From Ferdinandcohnia sp036965045 (GTDB taxonomy: Bacteria > Bacillota > Bacilli > Bacillales > Bacillaceae_L): a DNA stretch of 64,000 nucleotides. The stretch covers positions 1 to 64,000 of the forward strand of contig NZ_JBALOV010000026.1 in the NCBI RefSeq assembly GCF_036965045.1. Reading direction: 5' to 3'. Positions 1 to 8,176 of the stretch are shown in pieces (position 1 is the first letter of the stretch; the number at the start of each line of letters is the position of its first letter). Made by a program: the position numbers and the translations under genes. The notes beneath the pieces are model-generated. The model did no database searches and had not been told where the DNA came from. It was given only the letters and a program-made list of their open reading frames with translations.

Positions 1-74
1 ATGGACGCAAATCTTTGGATACTGACGCAAAAACTCAAGTTTATTTGTTCTGTTATAATAGGAGATATCTCAAG

Positions 75-101
75 TGGGACAATGAACCTGTCCCTTTGTC
101 C
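75..101 (+). repeat. GGGACA...TGTCCC intergenic palindrome, copy 1
   Basis: GGGACAATGAACCTGTCCC is followed by a further GTCC. It lies just upstream of the MscS start and is one member of the family spread over the first 25 kb. Confidence 0.7.
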
Positions 102-126
102 AGATCTCATACATACGGAGGGGAAC

Positions 127-1401
127 ATGAAGTTTATTAAGAAGCAGCTTTTAGAGTATGGAATGGATCCAACAGTGGCGCATTATCTTTCAATTATTTT
201 GATGATACTTTTTATCGCGCTTATCTGTGTAGTGGCCAATTTTATTACGAAAAAAGTGATCATTAATATTATCACGCGAATCGTAAACAAAACCAAATAT
301 CATTGGGATAATATCTTATTGGAAAATAAGGTTTTCCGAAGATTATCCCATATCGTTCCAGCGATTATCATTTTTTACTTTTCTGAAACCTTTCCAAAAA
401 CGGCGGTATTGATTCAAAAAGGGGCCGTTGCCTACTTAATAATTGTCAGTTTAATGGTGATCAACAGTTTATTAAATGCGATGAATGATATTTATCAAAC
501 CTATGAAATTTCCAAGACACGACCGATAAAAGGATATATTCAAGTTGTGAAGATTATTATCACTATATTTGGTATTATTATTGTGATAGCGAATTTTATG
601 GGGAAGAGTCCACTTATTTTGTTAAGTGGAATAGGTGCATTATCCGCGGTTCTGATGTTGGTATTTAAAGATTCCTTATTGGGTCTTGTTGCAGGTGTGC
701 AGTTGACCACTAATGATATGGTTCGGGTTGGTGACTGGATTGAAATGCCAAAGTATGGAGCAGATGGCGATATCATTGATATTTCTTTAGTTACAGTTAA
801 GGTGCAAAATTTTGATAAAACGATAACAACGATTCCAAGTTATGCACTTGTTTCCGATTCTTTTATCAATTGGAGAGGGATGCAAACCTCTGGTGGTCGA
901 AGGATCAAACGCTCTTTGTTTATCGATTCAACTAGTATTACATTTTGTACAGAGGAAATGATTACGAAATTTAAACAAATTCAACTACTTTCTGATTATA
1001 TTACGAATAGGGAACAAGAAATTGAAGAATACAATATCAAGCATGAGATTAATCGTAACAACCCGGTGAATGGAAGAGCTCTTACGAATATTGGGGTATT
1101 CCGGGCTTATATTAGCAATTATCTTCAGCAGCATCCCGGTATCAATCAGGAAATGACACTAATGGTACGTCAGCTAGCGCCAACTGAGCACGGCTTGCCG
1201 CTTGAAATATATGCATTCTCGAATGATGTAAGATGGGCTGTGTATGAAACGACCCAGGCTGATATTTTTGACCATCTCTTTGCAGTCGCTCCGGAATTTG
1301 GACTTCGCTTATTCCAAAATCCATCTGGACATGATTTGAAAACATTGATGGCTGAAGAAAACAATGAGGGTGAAAAGGTCCCTAGATTAGAACATGAATG
1401 A
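127..1401 (+). CDS. Mechanosensitive ion channel, MscS family (YbdG-like)
   Basis: This 424-residue membrane protein should open under membrane tension and release solutes during hypo-osmotic shock. About five hydrophobic segments fill residues 15-200. The MscS core follows, with a glycine/alanine-rich pore helix (LLSGIGALSAVL) and the GDWIEMP...GADGD stretch typical of the YbdG subgroup, then a cytoplasmic beta domain and a charged tail. The ATG at 127 is chosen because GGAGGGG lies just upstream. The frame stays open to base 1, but that part runs through an intergenic palindrome (75-101) and has no ribosome site. Family assignment is firm; the subgroup is inferred. Confidence 0.88.
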   Translation: MKFIKKQLLEYGMDPTVAHYLSIILMILFIALICVVANFITKKVIINIITRIVNKTKYHWDNILLENKVFRRLSHIVPAIIIFYFSETFPKTAVLIQKGAVAYLIIVSLMVINSLLNAMNDIYQTYEISKTRPIKGYIQVVKIIITIFGIIIVIANFMGKSPLILLSGIGALSAVLMLVFKDSLLGLVAGVQLTTNDMVRVGDWIEMPKYGADGDIIDISLVTVKVQNFDKTITTIPSYALVSDSFINWRGMQTSGGRRIKRSLFIDSTSITFCTEEMITKFKQIQLLSDYITNREQEIEEYNIKHEINRNNPVNGRALTNIGVFRAYISNYLQQHPGINQEMTLMVRQLAPTEHGLPLEIYAFSNDVRWAVYETTQADIFDHLFAVAPEFGLRLFQNPSGHDLKTLMAEENNEGEKVPRLEHE

Positions 1402-1404
1402 GCG

Positions 1405-1449
1405 AAACACTCACAATGGCTGGTTACTACAGCTCTTGTGAGTGTTTTT
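1405..1449 (+). terminator. Intrinsic terminator after the MscS gene
   Basis: AACACTCACAA pairs with TTGTGAGTGTT across a 20-nt loop and is followed by TTTTT. It lies between two convergent genes. Confidence 0.8.
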
Positions 1450-1955
1450 CATTTGAAATTCTGATTATCAAGGACAATGATCGATTCACTAGAGGACTTA
1501 GCTGTTTGCTTCGTATGTTCAACTAATTGCTGAATCGTGCCACAAGCTTGCTTCGCGCCCATCACAAGTAGTGGAACCCCGATGAAATCAAGATGGATGC
1601 CTCTTGAAAAAAATCCTCCCATAGACATGGCAATTGGAACAGTTGGAGATGTATTCGAGAAAATGATTTTTTCTTTTTGGCCATATCTTTCTTGTAGGAT
1701 TATACTTAGCTGTTTTAGTGCAGGAACCATCAGCTTGCTTCTTTTTCGTCCAATCGAATAGACGGGATTCCCATCCTCATCCATACCATGAAGAAAAAAT
1801 TTGCCAAAATCTTTCCTCGTTAGTTTATTAAAATAATCGACATGCAAAATTTCGTCTTTTGTTAGTTTCCGATCAGTAGGCAGTTTATGTAAATGGTATG
1901 CTGCCGCCAGTGCTGTACTATGTGTCCCGGCATAATCATTATAGATGTATATCAT
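1449..1955 (-). CDS. DUF3189 family protein
   Basis: This 168-residue soluble protein matches the DUF3189 family of spore-forming Firmicutes, whose biochemical function is not established. It opens with a short beta strand and a GTHST motif that resembles a nucleotide-binding turn, and the central part carries GRKRSK and a glycine-rich MSMGGFFSRG stretch. The ATG at 1955 sits seven bases after AAGGAG. An in-frame ATG at 1997 has no ribosome site and is rejected. It converges with the MscS gene and appears to be transcribed alone. Confidence 0.75.
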   Translation of the reverse strand: MIYIYNDYAGTHSTALAAAYHLHKLPTDRKLTKDEILHVDYFNKLTRKDFGKFFLHGMDEDGNPVYSIGRKRSKLMVPALKQLSIILQERYGQKEKIIFSNTSPTVPIAMSMGGFFSRGIHLDFIGVPLLVMGAKQACGTIQQLVEHTKQTAKSSSESIIVLDNQNFK

Positions 1956-2051
1956 TATAGTACTCCTTACGCTAGACCTTTCATTTATTATCTCCATAAT
2001 TTCACAAACTAACGCAGCGTAAATTTTTTTTGAAATCGCTTAAAAAAAGTA

Positions 2052-2079
2052 TTGCAAAAAAATATAATAATGCTATTAT
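2052..2079 (+). promoter_or_regulatory. Candidate sigma-A promoter for the isomerase/symporter operon
   Basis: TTGCAA (2052-2057), a 16-base spacer and TATTAT (2074-2079) lie about 90 bases upstream of the isomerase start. An alternative TATACT at 2077 would give 19 bp spacing. Confidence 0.5.
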
Positions 2080-2081
2080 AC

Positions 2082-2099
2082 TAATATACTAGTATGTTA
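2082..2099 (+). promoter_or_regulatory. Palindromic operator candidate
   Basis: TAATATACTAGTATGTTA is an 18-bp palindrome matching its reverse complement at 16 positions, with the core ATACTAGTAT. It sits just downstream of the predicted -10, where a repressor would block transcription. A(T)ACTAGTAT cores are typical of GntR-family operators. No regulator gene lies next to it. Confidence 0.55.
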
Positions 2100-2108
2100 A
2101 CGATTGCA
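2094..2108 (+). promoter_or_regulatory. cre-like site (CcpA)
   Basis: ATGTTAACGATTGCA fits the cre consensus WTGNAANCGNWNNCA with one mismatch (T at position 5). It overlaps the downstream edge of the palindrome, which suggests catabolite repression of the sugar genes that follow. Confidence 0.45.
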
Positions 2109-2169
2109 AACTAGTAAAAATTAAAAATTAATATAATGGTCAGTAATTTTAGTAAAGAAGGGACTTGCT

Positions 2170-3291
2170 ATGAATAAATCTGTAGCAAAAATTAACGGGG
2201 ATTTTCCTTTGAAATTAGCGCCCGCTCGAGCATGGCGGACTTATAGGGGAGGGAAATTGATAGAGGAATTACATGGGGTTGAAAATACAGATGATAGTCA
2301 TTTTCCTGAAGAATGGCTGATGTCAATCGTTTCTGCCAGAAATGTTGGACGTGAACACATCATCGATGAGGGCTTAAGTAAATTGGATCATCCGAGTATC
2401 GATATGTCTTTAAAAAGTCTCATAGATGAAAACGCTGCCGAGTTTTTGGGACAGAGTCATTTTGAGAAATACGGCAACAACACAGGTGTACTTGCAAAAA
2501 TTATTGACTCTGGTGAACGTTTAACGGTTCAGGTACACCCGAATCGGGAAAAGGCAAAGGAATTATTTAATTCAGCTTATGGAAAAACAGAATGCTGGCA
2601 CATCATTGGTGGTAGAGAAATCGATGGTGAACCTCCATATGTATACCTTGGTTTTAAACCTGGTGTTACAAGAGAACATTGGGAAAAGTTGTTTGAAGAT
2701 CAGGATATACAAGGGATGCTAGATTGTCTCCATAAATACAATGTCAAACCGGGAGATACCTTTTTAATTGAGGGTGGTACTCCACATGCGATTGGTTCGG
2801 GATGTCTCTTAATCGAAATTCAGGAGCCAACCGATTTTACAATTCGCATTGAAAAGGTGTCGCCATCAGGTCTTGAAATTGATGATTTTATGTGTCACCA
2901 AGGGATTGGATTTAAGAAAATGTTTGATTGCTTCAATTACGATACCTATACACGAGAGGAAACACTCAAAAAATGGTATGTGAATCCTTCCGTTTTAAAA
3001 GAGATTGTGAATAATCGAGAAATTGAATTAATCGGTTATCAACATACACCATATTTTAAAATGACACTGGTTGACGTAGAAAATGAGATAGAAATAACCA
3101 ATGATGGTGTATTTTCAGGTCTATACATTCTTTCTGGAAGCGGTTCAATTGGTTTAGATGGGTTTAATCAAGAAATTAACATCGGTGATCAATTCTTTAT
3201 TCCTGCGAAGGTAAGCGGTTTAACGCTTCGAAACGAAGGAAATCAGCCTTTAAGGGCATTAAGATTATTTGGTCCTAGAACAACAGATTAA
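2170..3291 (+). CDS. manA: Class I mannose-6-phosphate isomerase
   Basis: This 373-residue cupin enzyme interconverts mannose-6-phosphate and fructose-6-phosphate in the cytosol, feeding mannose into glycolysis. Expected zinc ligands are visible: QVHP at 121-124, Glu141 in TECWHIIGG and His206 in GGTPHAIGSG, followed by LIEIQEPTDFTIR. The start ATG follows AAGAAGGGA. The symporter begins 23 bases after the stop, so the two are probably one operon under the promoter, operator and cre-like site upstream. The preferred sugar could differ from mannose; the context supports only sugar use in general. Confidence 0.85.
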   Translation: MNKSVAKINGDFPLKLAPARAWRTYRGGKLIEELHGVENTDDSHFPEEWLMSIVSARNVGREHIIDEGLSKLDHPSIDMSLKSLIDENAAEFLGQSHFEKYGNNTGVLAKIIDSGERLTVQVHPNREKAKELFNSAYGKTECWHIIGGREIDGEPPYVYLGFKPGVTREHWEKLFEDQDIQGMLDCLHKYNVKPGDTFLIEGGTPHAIGSGCLLIEIQEPTDFTIRIEKVSPSGLEIDDFMCHQGIGFKKMFDCFNYDTYTREETLKKWYVNPSVLKEIVNNREIELIGYQHTPYFKMTLVDVENEIEITNDGVFSGLYILSGSGSIGLDGFNQEINIGDQFFIPAKVSGLTLRNEGNQPLRALRLFGPRTTD

Positions 3292-3314
3292 TAGAAGTAG
3301 GAGATGAGGAAATT

Positions 3315-4841
3315 ATGGCAACACTAGATTGGATTGTTTTAGGTGCGTTTTTCGCTGTAATGATTGGAATCGGTATTTTTAGTTATAGAGCAAATAAAAG
3401 CTCGAATGACTTCTTCGTTGGAGGAGGGAAGGTTCCTTGGTGGCTTTCCGGGGTTTCTCACCACGTATCAGGCCATAGTGGTGTAGTGTTCGTAGCGTAT
3501 GCAGCTATTGCCTATACTTATGGAATTACGATTTATTTTTGGTGGGCAGTTACAATCGGAATTGGGTTAATCATCGGGGCAAAATTTATCGCTCCAAGAT
3601 GGCCTAGACTTCGTCAAAAGTTAGGAATTCAATCACCTACTGAATACATGGCCATTCGTTTTGGTTTACCAGCACAGCAAGTTACAGCATGGACTGGGGT
3701 ATTAATTAAACTTCTTGATATCGGTGCTAAATGGGCATCTATGGGTATTTTATTGAGTGGTTTCACTGGACTTCCAATTTGGTTAGGTATCATTTTATCT
3801 GGTGCAGTTTCCTTAATTTATGTTACAATTGGCGGACTTTGGGCTGACTTAATTACTGACTTTGTTCAATTTATTGTACAGTTAATCGCTGGTATTGTTA
3901 TTTTTGTGGGCGTTTTCAGCCACCTTGGAGGATTAGGATCAGTATTCACAATGTGGGGAGACCTACCAGAAGGACATGCAAGTCCATTTAATGGTTCTTA
4001 TACTCCACTATGGGTATTCTTGTTCTTATTCGTAAAATTCTTTGATTACAACGGTGGTAACTGGAACCTAGCAGCAAGATTTATTTCAACACCGGATGGT
4101 GAAAATTCAAGGAAAGCAGCAAGACTTTCAGCAATCCTTTACTTTGTATGGCCATTGTTAATTTTCTTACCAATGGTAGCAGCACCACTTGTTTTTAGCG
4201 ATTTAAGTGATCCAGCATCACAATTATATCCATTATTAACTACAACATTCTTACCAGCTGGTTTGGTCGGATTAGTTTTAGCATCTATGTTTGCAAGTAC
4301 AATGGGTATGACAGTATCAGATATTAACGCTTTAACAGCAGTTGTTCAACGTGACATTTTACCAGTCTTAAATAAGAAATTTAAAGAAATGAAAGAAAAT
4401 GTTGATAAAAGATCTCTTTGGATTGCACGTGGTTTAACAATTATGTTTACCATCATTACAATTATTGTTGGTTTAAAACAAGAACAATTTGGTGGTGTTC
4501 TTGGACTAGTTATCACATGGTTCTCGGCATTAGTTGGACCAATGGCAGTACCTTTGATTTTCGGTTTATTCTCTAAGTTTAAACACGCAACTGGAAAAGT
4601 AGCGATTTATTCAATCGTATCAGGTATCGTTGGTTTTGCGATTACACAATTAACCGATATCATTCCTGTTGATGTTGAAACTGCCTTCCCATTAATCGTA
4701 ACTACACTTGTATTCTTTACTGGGGGCTATATCAACAAGCGCAGAGGCGTTACCGTTTCACCTGAAGTTGAGGAGTTATTAAACTTCCTTGATACAGGTA
4801 AAGACGAAGAAAAGACTGACAATGTGAAAAAAGCAATCTAA
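3315..4841 (+). CDS. Sodium:solute symporter, SSS family
   Basis: This 508-residue polytopic protein belongs to the SSS family, which couples sodium entry to uptake of sugars and other solutes. It has about 13 hydrophobic segments, an FFVGGG motif after the first, a WWAVTIGIG segment, and a conserved DITALTA-like stretch seen here as VSDINALTAVVQRDI. The charged C-terminal tail is cytoplasmic. It directly follows the mannose-6-phosphate isomerase, so a sugar is the likely substrate, though sequence alone does not fix it. A strong hairpin terminator ends the unit. Confidence 0.85.
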   Translation: MATLDWIVLGAFFAVMIGIGIFSYRANKSSNDFFVGGGKVPWWLSGVSHHVSGHSGVVFVAYAAIAYTYGITIYFWWAVTIGIGLIIGAKFIAPRWPRLRQKLGIQSPTEYMAIRFGLPAQQVTAWTGVLIKLLDIGAKWASMGILLSGFTGLPIWLGIILSGAVSLIYVTIGGLWADLITDFVQFIVQLIAGIVIFVGVFSHLGGLGSVFTMWGDLPEGHASPFNGSYTPLWVFLFLFVKFFDYNGGNWNLAARFISTPDGENSRKAARLSAILYFVWPLLIFLPMVAAPLVFSDLSDPASQLYPLLTTTFLPAGLVGLVLASMFASTMGMTVSDINALTAVVQRDILPVLNKKFKEMKENVDKRSLWIARGLTIMFTIITIIVGLKQEQFGGVLGLVITWFSALVGPMAVPLIFGLFSKFKHATGKVAIYSIVSGIVGFAITQLTDIIPVDVETAFPLIVTTLVFFTGGYINKRRGVTVSPEVEELLNFLDTGKDEEKTDNVKKAI

Positions 4842-4845
4842 CAAA

Positions 4846-4886
4846 TGAAAACAGAAGACCTCATTATTGAGGTCTTCTGTTTTTTG
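4846..4886 (+). terminator. Intrinsic terminator after the symporter
   Basis: AACAGAAGACCTCA pairs with TGAGGTCTTCTGTT around a short TTAT loop, then TTTT. This is a perfect 14-bp stem. Confidence 0.92.
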
Positions 4887-4891
4887 CTTTA

Positions 4892-4930
4892 AAATGGGAC
4901 AAGGGGTAATGTACCTGTCCCCATGACCCA
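4892..4930 (+). repeat. GGGACA...GTCCC intergenic palindrome, copy 2
   Basis: GGGACAAGGGGTAATGTACC is followed directly by TGTCCCC, then ATGACCCA. It is a longer variant placed between the terminator and the next ribosome site. Confidence 0.65.
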
Positions 4931-4944
4931 CAAGGAGAAGGATT

Positions 4945-5832
4945 ATGAAGGCGAAGTTTATTTTTATAGTTGTGATGTTGATTTTTGGTAGCATTGGTTT
5001 GTTTGTAAAGAATATTGATCTGTCCTCTAGCGAAATTGCTTTGTTCAGGGGAGCATTTGGTAGTTTGTTTTTAATTGGTGCTAGTTTTCTAGTTAAACAG
5101 AGGTTTTCTTTTAAAACGTCAAAACGGAATCTAGTCTTACTCCTTTTATCGGGGGCAGCCTTGGGCTTTAATTGGATTTTTTTATTTGAATCATACCGTT
5201 ATACAACGATTGCTAACGCCACTCTGAGCTATTATTTTGCGCCTGTGTTTGTGATGATTTTGGCACCATTTTTATTAAAGGAAAAATGGACATGGATGAA
5301 GGGAATCGGTATTACGCTAGCATTTCTAGGTTTTCTTTTGGTGGTGAATCCAGGCGGTGAAACGGTTGTAGGGACTTATAACCATTCTGTTGGGATTATG
5401 TATGGCCTATTGGCTGCAGCCTTCTACACAAGTGTGATTCTTCTTAATAAATTTATTAAAGACCTATCAGATTTTGAGACGACGATTATGCAACTTTTGA
5501 CGGCTTCAATTGTCTTGTTTCCATATGTTCTGGGAACTCAAAACTTGGATTACTCTAGTTTGGGAATGCAATCAATCAGTCTTTTATTGATTGTAGGAAT
5601 AATTCATACTGGGGTTGCGTACCTCCTATATTTTTCAGTGCTGAAAAAATTAAAGGGGCAAACCATTGCAGTCTTAAGCTATATTGATCCCATTTCTGCT
5701 GTGATCATGGCAGCGATCATATTAAATGAAAGCATGGGTTTTGTACAAATAGTGGGTGGAGCCTTAATTTTGGGGTCTACTTTTATCAGTGAGATGAATT
5801 GGAAAAAATCAAGAAGCACTCAAAGGGAATGA
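4945..5832 (+). CDS. DMT superfamily (EamA) transporter
   Basis: This 295-residue protein has ten predicted membrane segments in two EamA repeats (about residues 5-135 and 150-285), the layout of drug/metabolite exporters. The second repeat contains HTGVAYLLYFSVLKKLKGQ and SYIDPISAV, both typical of the family. AAGGAG precedes the ATG by six bases. It lies upstream of a methionine-regulated unit but has no riboswitch of its own, so its substrate is unknown. Confidence 0.85.
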   Translation: MKAKFIFIVVMLIFGSIGLFVKNIDLSSSEIALFRGAFGSLFLIGASFLVKQRFSFKTSKRNLVLLLLSGAALGFNWIFLFESYRYTTIANATLSYYFAPVFVMILAPFLLKEKWTWMKGIGITLAFLGFLLVVNPGGETVVGTYNHSVGIMYGLLAAAFYTSVILLNKFIKDLSDFETTIMQLLTASIVLFPYVLGTQNLDYSSLGMQSISLLLIVGIIHTGVAYLLYFSVLKKLKGQTIAVLSYIDPISAVIMAAIILNESMGFVQIVGGALILGSTFISEMNWKKSRSTQRE

Positions 5833-5848
5833 ATGGATAAAAATTATG

Positions 5849-5877
5849 TTGACAATTCATTTGTTCTCGTCTAATGT
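5849..5877 (+). promoter_or_regulatory. Sigma-A promoter of the SAM-riboswitch unit
   Basis: TTGACA (5849-5854), a 17-base spacer and TAATGT (5872-5877) lie about 30 bases before the riboswitch aptamer. Confidence 0.75.
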
Positions 5878-5906
5878 TTAATATATAATTTAATATTTCG
5901 AAATTT

Positions 5907-6065
5907 TCTTATCCAGAGAGGTGGAGGGACTGGCCCTTTGAAGCCTCGGCAACAGACTTTTAAGTACTGTGCCAATTCCAGTAGCAAGACGCTAGAAGAT
6001 AAGAAGAGCGGATTTCTAATTGTCTATTCAACCCTCTTCTTATTCTCAAGAAGAGGGTTTTTTAT
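5907..6065 (+). promoter_or_regulatory. SAM-I (S-box) riboswitch with terminator
   Basis: The aptamer shows the S-box core: CAGAGAGGTGGAGGGA, CTGGCCCT, GAAGCCTCGGCAAC and a closing strand. P1 is TCTTATC (5907-5913) with GATAAGA (5998-6004). A terminator hairpin follows (ACCCTCTTCTT...AAGAAGAGGGT plus TTTTT, 6030-6065). AGAAGAG at 6002-6008 can pair with the 5' arm of that hairpin, giving the antiterminator. Transcription of the downstream genes should stop when SAM is plentiful. Confidence 0.96.
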
Positions 6066-6092
6066 ATTTCAATTTATGAATGAGGTGATTGT

Positions 6093-6845
6093 ATGTCAAC
6101 AGTTAAATCAGAAAATGAATTATTAAAAGCATTTGAAACGATTAAAAGTAAAGAATGGGTGGATCTTACACATACGTTTGGTCCTACTTCCCCCCATTTT
6201 TCTGCTTTTAACGATGCTGAATTTAAAACACTTTTTACTCATGAGGATGGCTTTTTTGCACAAAGCTTTACAATTCCAGGACAATACGGAACCCATATTG
6301 ATGCTCCCATCCATTTTGTACCTAATCAACGTTATTTAGATGAACTAGAATTAAAAGAACTAGTACTGCCTCTTGTTGTGATTGATAAGTCAAAGGAAGC
6401 AGAAGAGAATCATGATTTTATTTTAAGTGTTGACGATATTCTGAAGTTTGAAGAGGAACATGGGGAGATTGAGGCAGGTACTTTTGTGGCTTTGAGAACG
6501 GACTGGAGCAAGCGCTGGCCAAATAAAGAGGCATTTGAAAATAAAGATTCCGATGGGAATAGCCACGCTCCAGGTTGGGGAATAGAAGCATTAAAGTTTT
6601 TATTTGAAGAACGGAATATAAAAGCTGTTGGTCATGAAACATTTGATACAGATGCAGCGATTGATTTTCGTAAAAATGGTTCCCTCATTGGTGGATACTA
6701 TGTCCTAGAGCAAGATACGTTTCAAGTTGAATTATTGACTAATCTTGATAAAGTACCGGCAAAAGGGGCCGTAATTTTTAATATTTGTCCAAAACCTGAA
6801 AAGGGATCTGGTTTCCCGGTACGTTCATTTGCTATTTTGCCATAG
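6093..6845 (+). CDS. Cyclase-family metal-dependent hydrolase under SAM control
   Basis: This 250-residue protein belongs to the cyclase family (kynurenine formamidase fold), metal-dependent hydrolases of amides or lactones. The metal-site motif is present as GTHIDAPIHF at about residue 68. WVDLTHTFG near the N terminus and a late GHETFDTDA are also family features. It is the first gene after the S-box riboswitch, so its substrate should belong to methionine or sulfur metabolism rather than tryptophan breakdown. A ribosome site TGAGGTGATT precedes the ATG. The MetE-like gene follows after 92 bases. Confidence 0.85.
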   Translation: MSTVKSENELLKAFETIKSKEWVDLTHTFGPTSPHFSAFNDAEFKTLFTHEDGFFAQSFTIPGQYGTHIDAPIHFVPNQRYLDELELKELVLPLVVIDKSKEAEENHDFILSVDDILKFEEEHGEIEAGTFVALRTDWSKRWPNKEAFENKDSDGNSHAPGWGIEALKFLFEERNIKAVGHETFDTDAAIDFRKNGSLIGGYYVLEQDTFQVELLTNLDKVPAKGAVIFNICPKPEKGSGFPVRSFAILP

Positions 6846-6871
6846 ATAGGACAGATAGTTTCTTACATTTT

Positions 6872-6910
6872 ACTAGATTGGGACAAGGAACCTGTCCTCG
6901 TGTCCCTAGT
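6872..6910 (+). repeat. GGGACA...GTCCC intergenic palindrome, copy 3
   Basis: GGGACAAGGAACCTGTCC is followed by TCGTGTCCC and is flanked by ACTAG and CTAGT, which extends the palindrome. It lies inside the SAM-regulated unit. Confidence 0.7.
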
Positions 6911-6937
6911 AGACTCATATAAGGAGAGAGAAATATA

Positions 6938-8041
6938 ATGACAACAACTTTAGTAAAAGCTCCATTTCGTGCAGATCATGTAGGTAGTTTATTACGTCCA
7001 GAGAGAATTCATCAAGCAAGAAAGGATTACCAATCAGGTGCAATTACTGCCCAGGAGCTCCATACAATTGAAACAGAAGAAATTAAAAAGATTGTTGATA
7101 AACAAATCGAAATTGGCCTACAAGCCGTTACAGATGGCGAGTTCCGCCGGAGATTTTGGCATACTGATTTCTTAGAGCACTTAAATGGAGTAGAGGGTTA
7201 CGTTCCGGAACATGGATTTACATTCAAGGGTGAAGAAACAGAAGCCTATGATGTGCGTGTTATCGGAAAAATTTCCTTTAACTCAGACCACCCACATGTG
7301 AAGGATTTCATCGAATTCAAGGAAATCGTCGGTGACCGAGCCATTGCAAAACAAACGATTCCAAGTCCAAACCAACTGTTTAACGCTGGGATTCGCGATA
7401 AGGAAATTTATCCGGACATTGAGGAATATGCAAATGATATTATCCAAACATATCGTGATGCAATCAAAGCTTTTTACGAGGCTGGCTGCCGTTACCTACA
7501 ATTAGATGATGTGTACATAGCAGGTCTAAACGCACCTGAAATCCCTTTTAATGATAGTGGCTCTACTCGTGAGGAATTAATTGAGCTAGCGTTAAAGGTG
7601 GCGAACGGCGTACTGGAAGGGAAACCGGAAGATCTAACGATTACAACGCATCTTTGCCGTGGAAATTACCGCTCTAACTGGGCATTTGAAGGAAGCTACG
7701 CCAAAATTGCGCCTACTCTTTTTGCAAAAGAAAAGGTTGATGGCTTCTTCCTCGAATATGATGACGATCGTTCAGGAGACTTCACTCCACTTGAGCATAT
7801 CCCAAATGATGGTCCTCGCGTGGTACTCGGTGTGTTTACATCAAAGCGCGGAGAATTAGAACCGAAAGAAAATGTCATTGCACGAGTGAAAGAAGCATCC
7901 CAATATGTGCCACTTGATAAATTATGTATTAGCCCACAATGTGGATTTGCTTCAACCCACCACGGCAATATTTTAACGGAAGAAGAGCAATGGGCAAAAT
8001 TAAAGTATATTGTTGATATTTCAAAAGAGATTTGGGGATAA
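6938..8041 (+). CDS. MetE C-terminal-type methionine synthase (YxjG/YxjH-like)
   Basis: This 367-residue protein is the catalytic half of cobalamin-independent methionine synthase without the N-terminal MetE domain, as in B. subtilis YxjG and YxjH. Zinc ligands expected for the family are visible: His238 and Cys240 in THLCRGN, a Glu in FFLEYDD, and a Cys in SPQCGFAS. GCRYLQLDD is also conserved. It transfers a methyl group to a thiol, but the methyl donor of these short forms is less certain than for full MetE. A GGAGAG site precedes the ATG. Position behind the S-box supports a methionine role. Confidence 0.85.
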   Translation: MTTTLVKAPFRADHVGSLLRPERIHQARKDYQSGAITAQELHTIETEEIKKIVDKQIEIGLQAVTDGEFRRRFWHTDFLEHLNGVEGYVPEHGFTFKGEETEAYDVRVIGKISFNSDHPHVKDFIEFKEIVGDRAIAKQTIPSPNQLFNAGIRDKEIYPDIEEYANDIIQTYRDAIKAFYEAGCRYLQLDDVYIAGLNAPEIPFNDSGSTREELIELALKVANGVLEGKPEDLTITTHLCRGNYRSNWAFEGSYAKIAPTLFAKEKVDGFFLEYDDDRSGDFTPLEHIPNDGPRVVLGVFTSKRGELEPKENVIARVKEASQYVPLDKLCISPQCGFASTHHGNILTEEEQWAKLKYIVDISKEIWG

Positions 8042-8098
8042 GGGACAAAGGATCCTCGTCCGAATTGTATCGAAGGTGGGACAGTGTATTGTCCCTCC
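8042..8098 (+). repeat. Two adjacent GGGACA-type palindromes, copy 4
   Basis: GGGACAAAGGATCCTCGTCC (8042-8061) is followed by GGTGGGACAGTGTATTGTCC then CTCC (8075-8098). This is a double copy and may also act as a weak terminator after the MetE-like gene. Confidence 0.65.
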
Positions 8099-8176
8099 TT
8101 TCCTTTTAAAAATTAAACCAAGTAAATAGACATGAATACTATTATATAAAAATATGATGGTATGGAGGAAATCAGA

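Noticed and set aside
1..126. Upstream extension of the MscS protein to base 1
   Set aside because: It has no ribosome site and passes through an intergenic palindrome; GGAGGGG before 127 decides the start.
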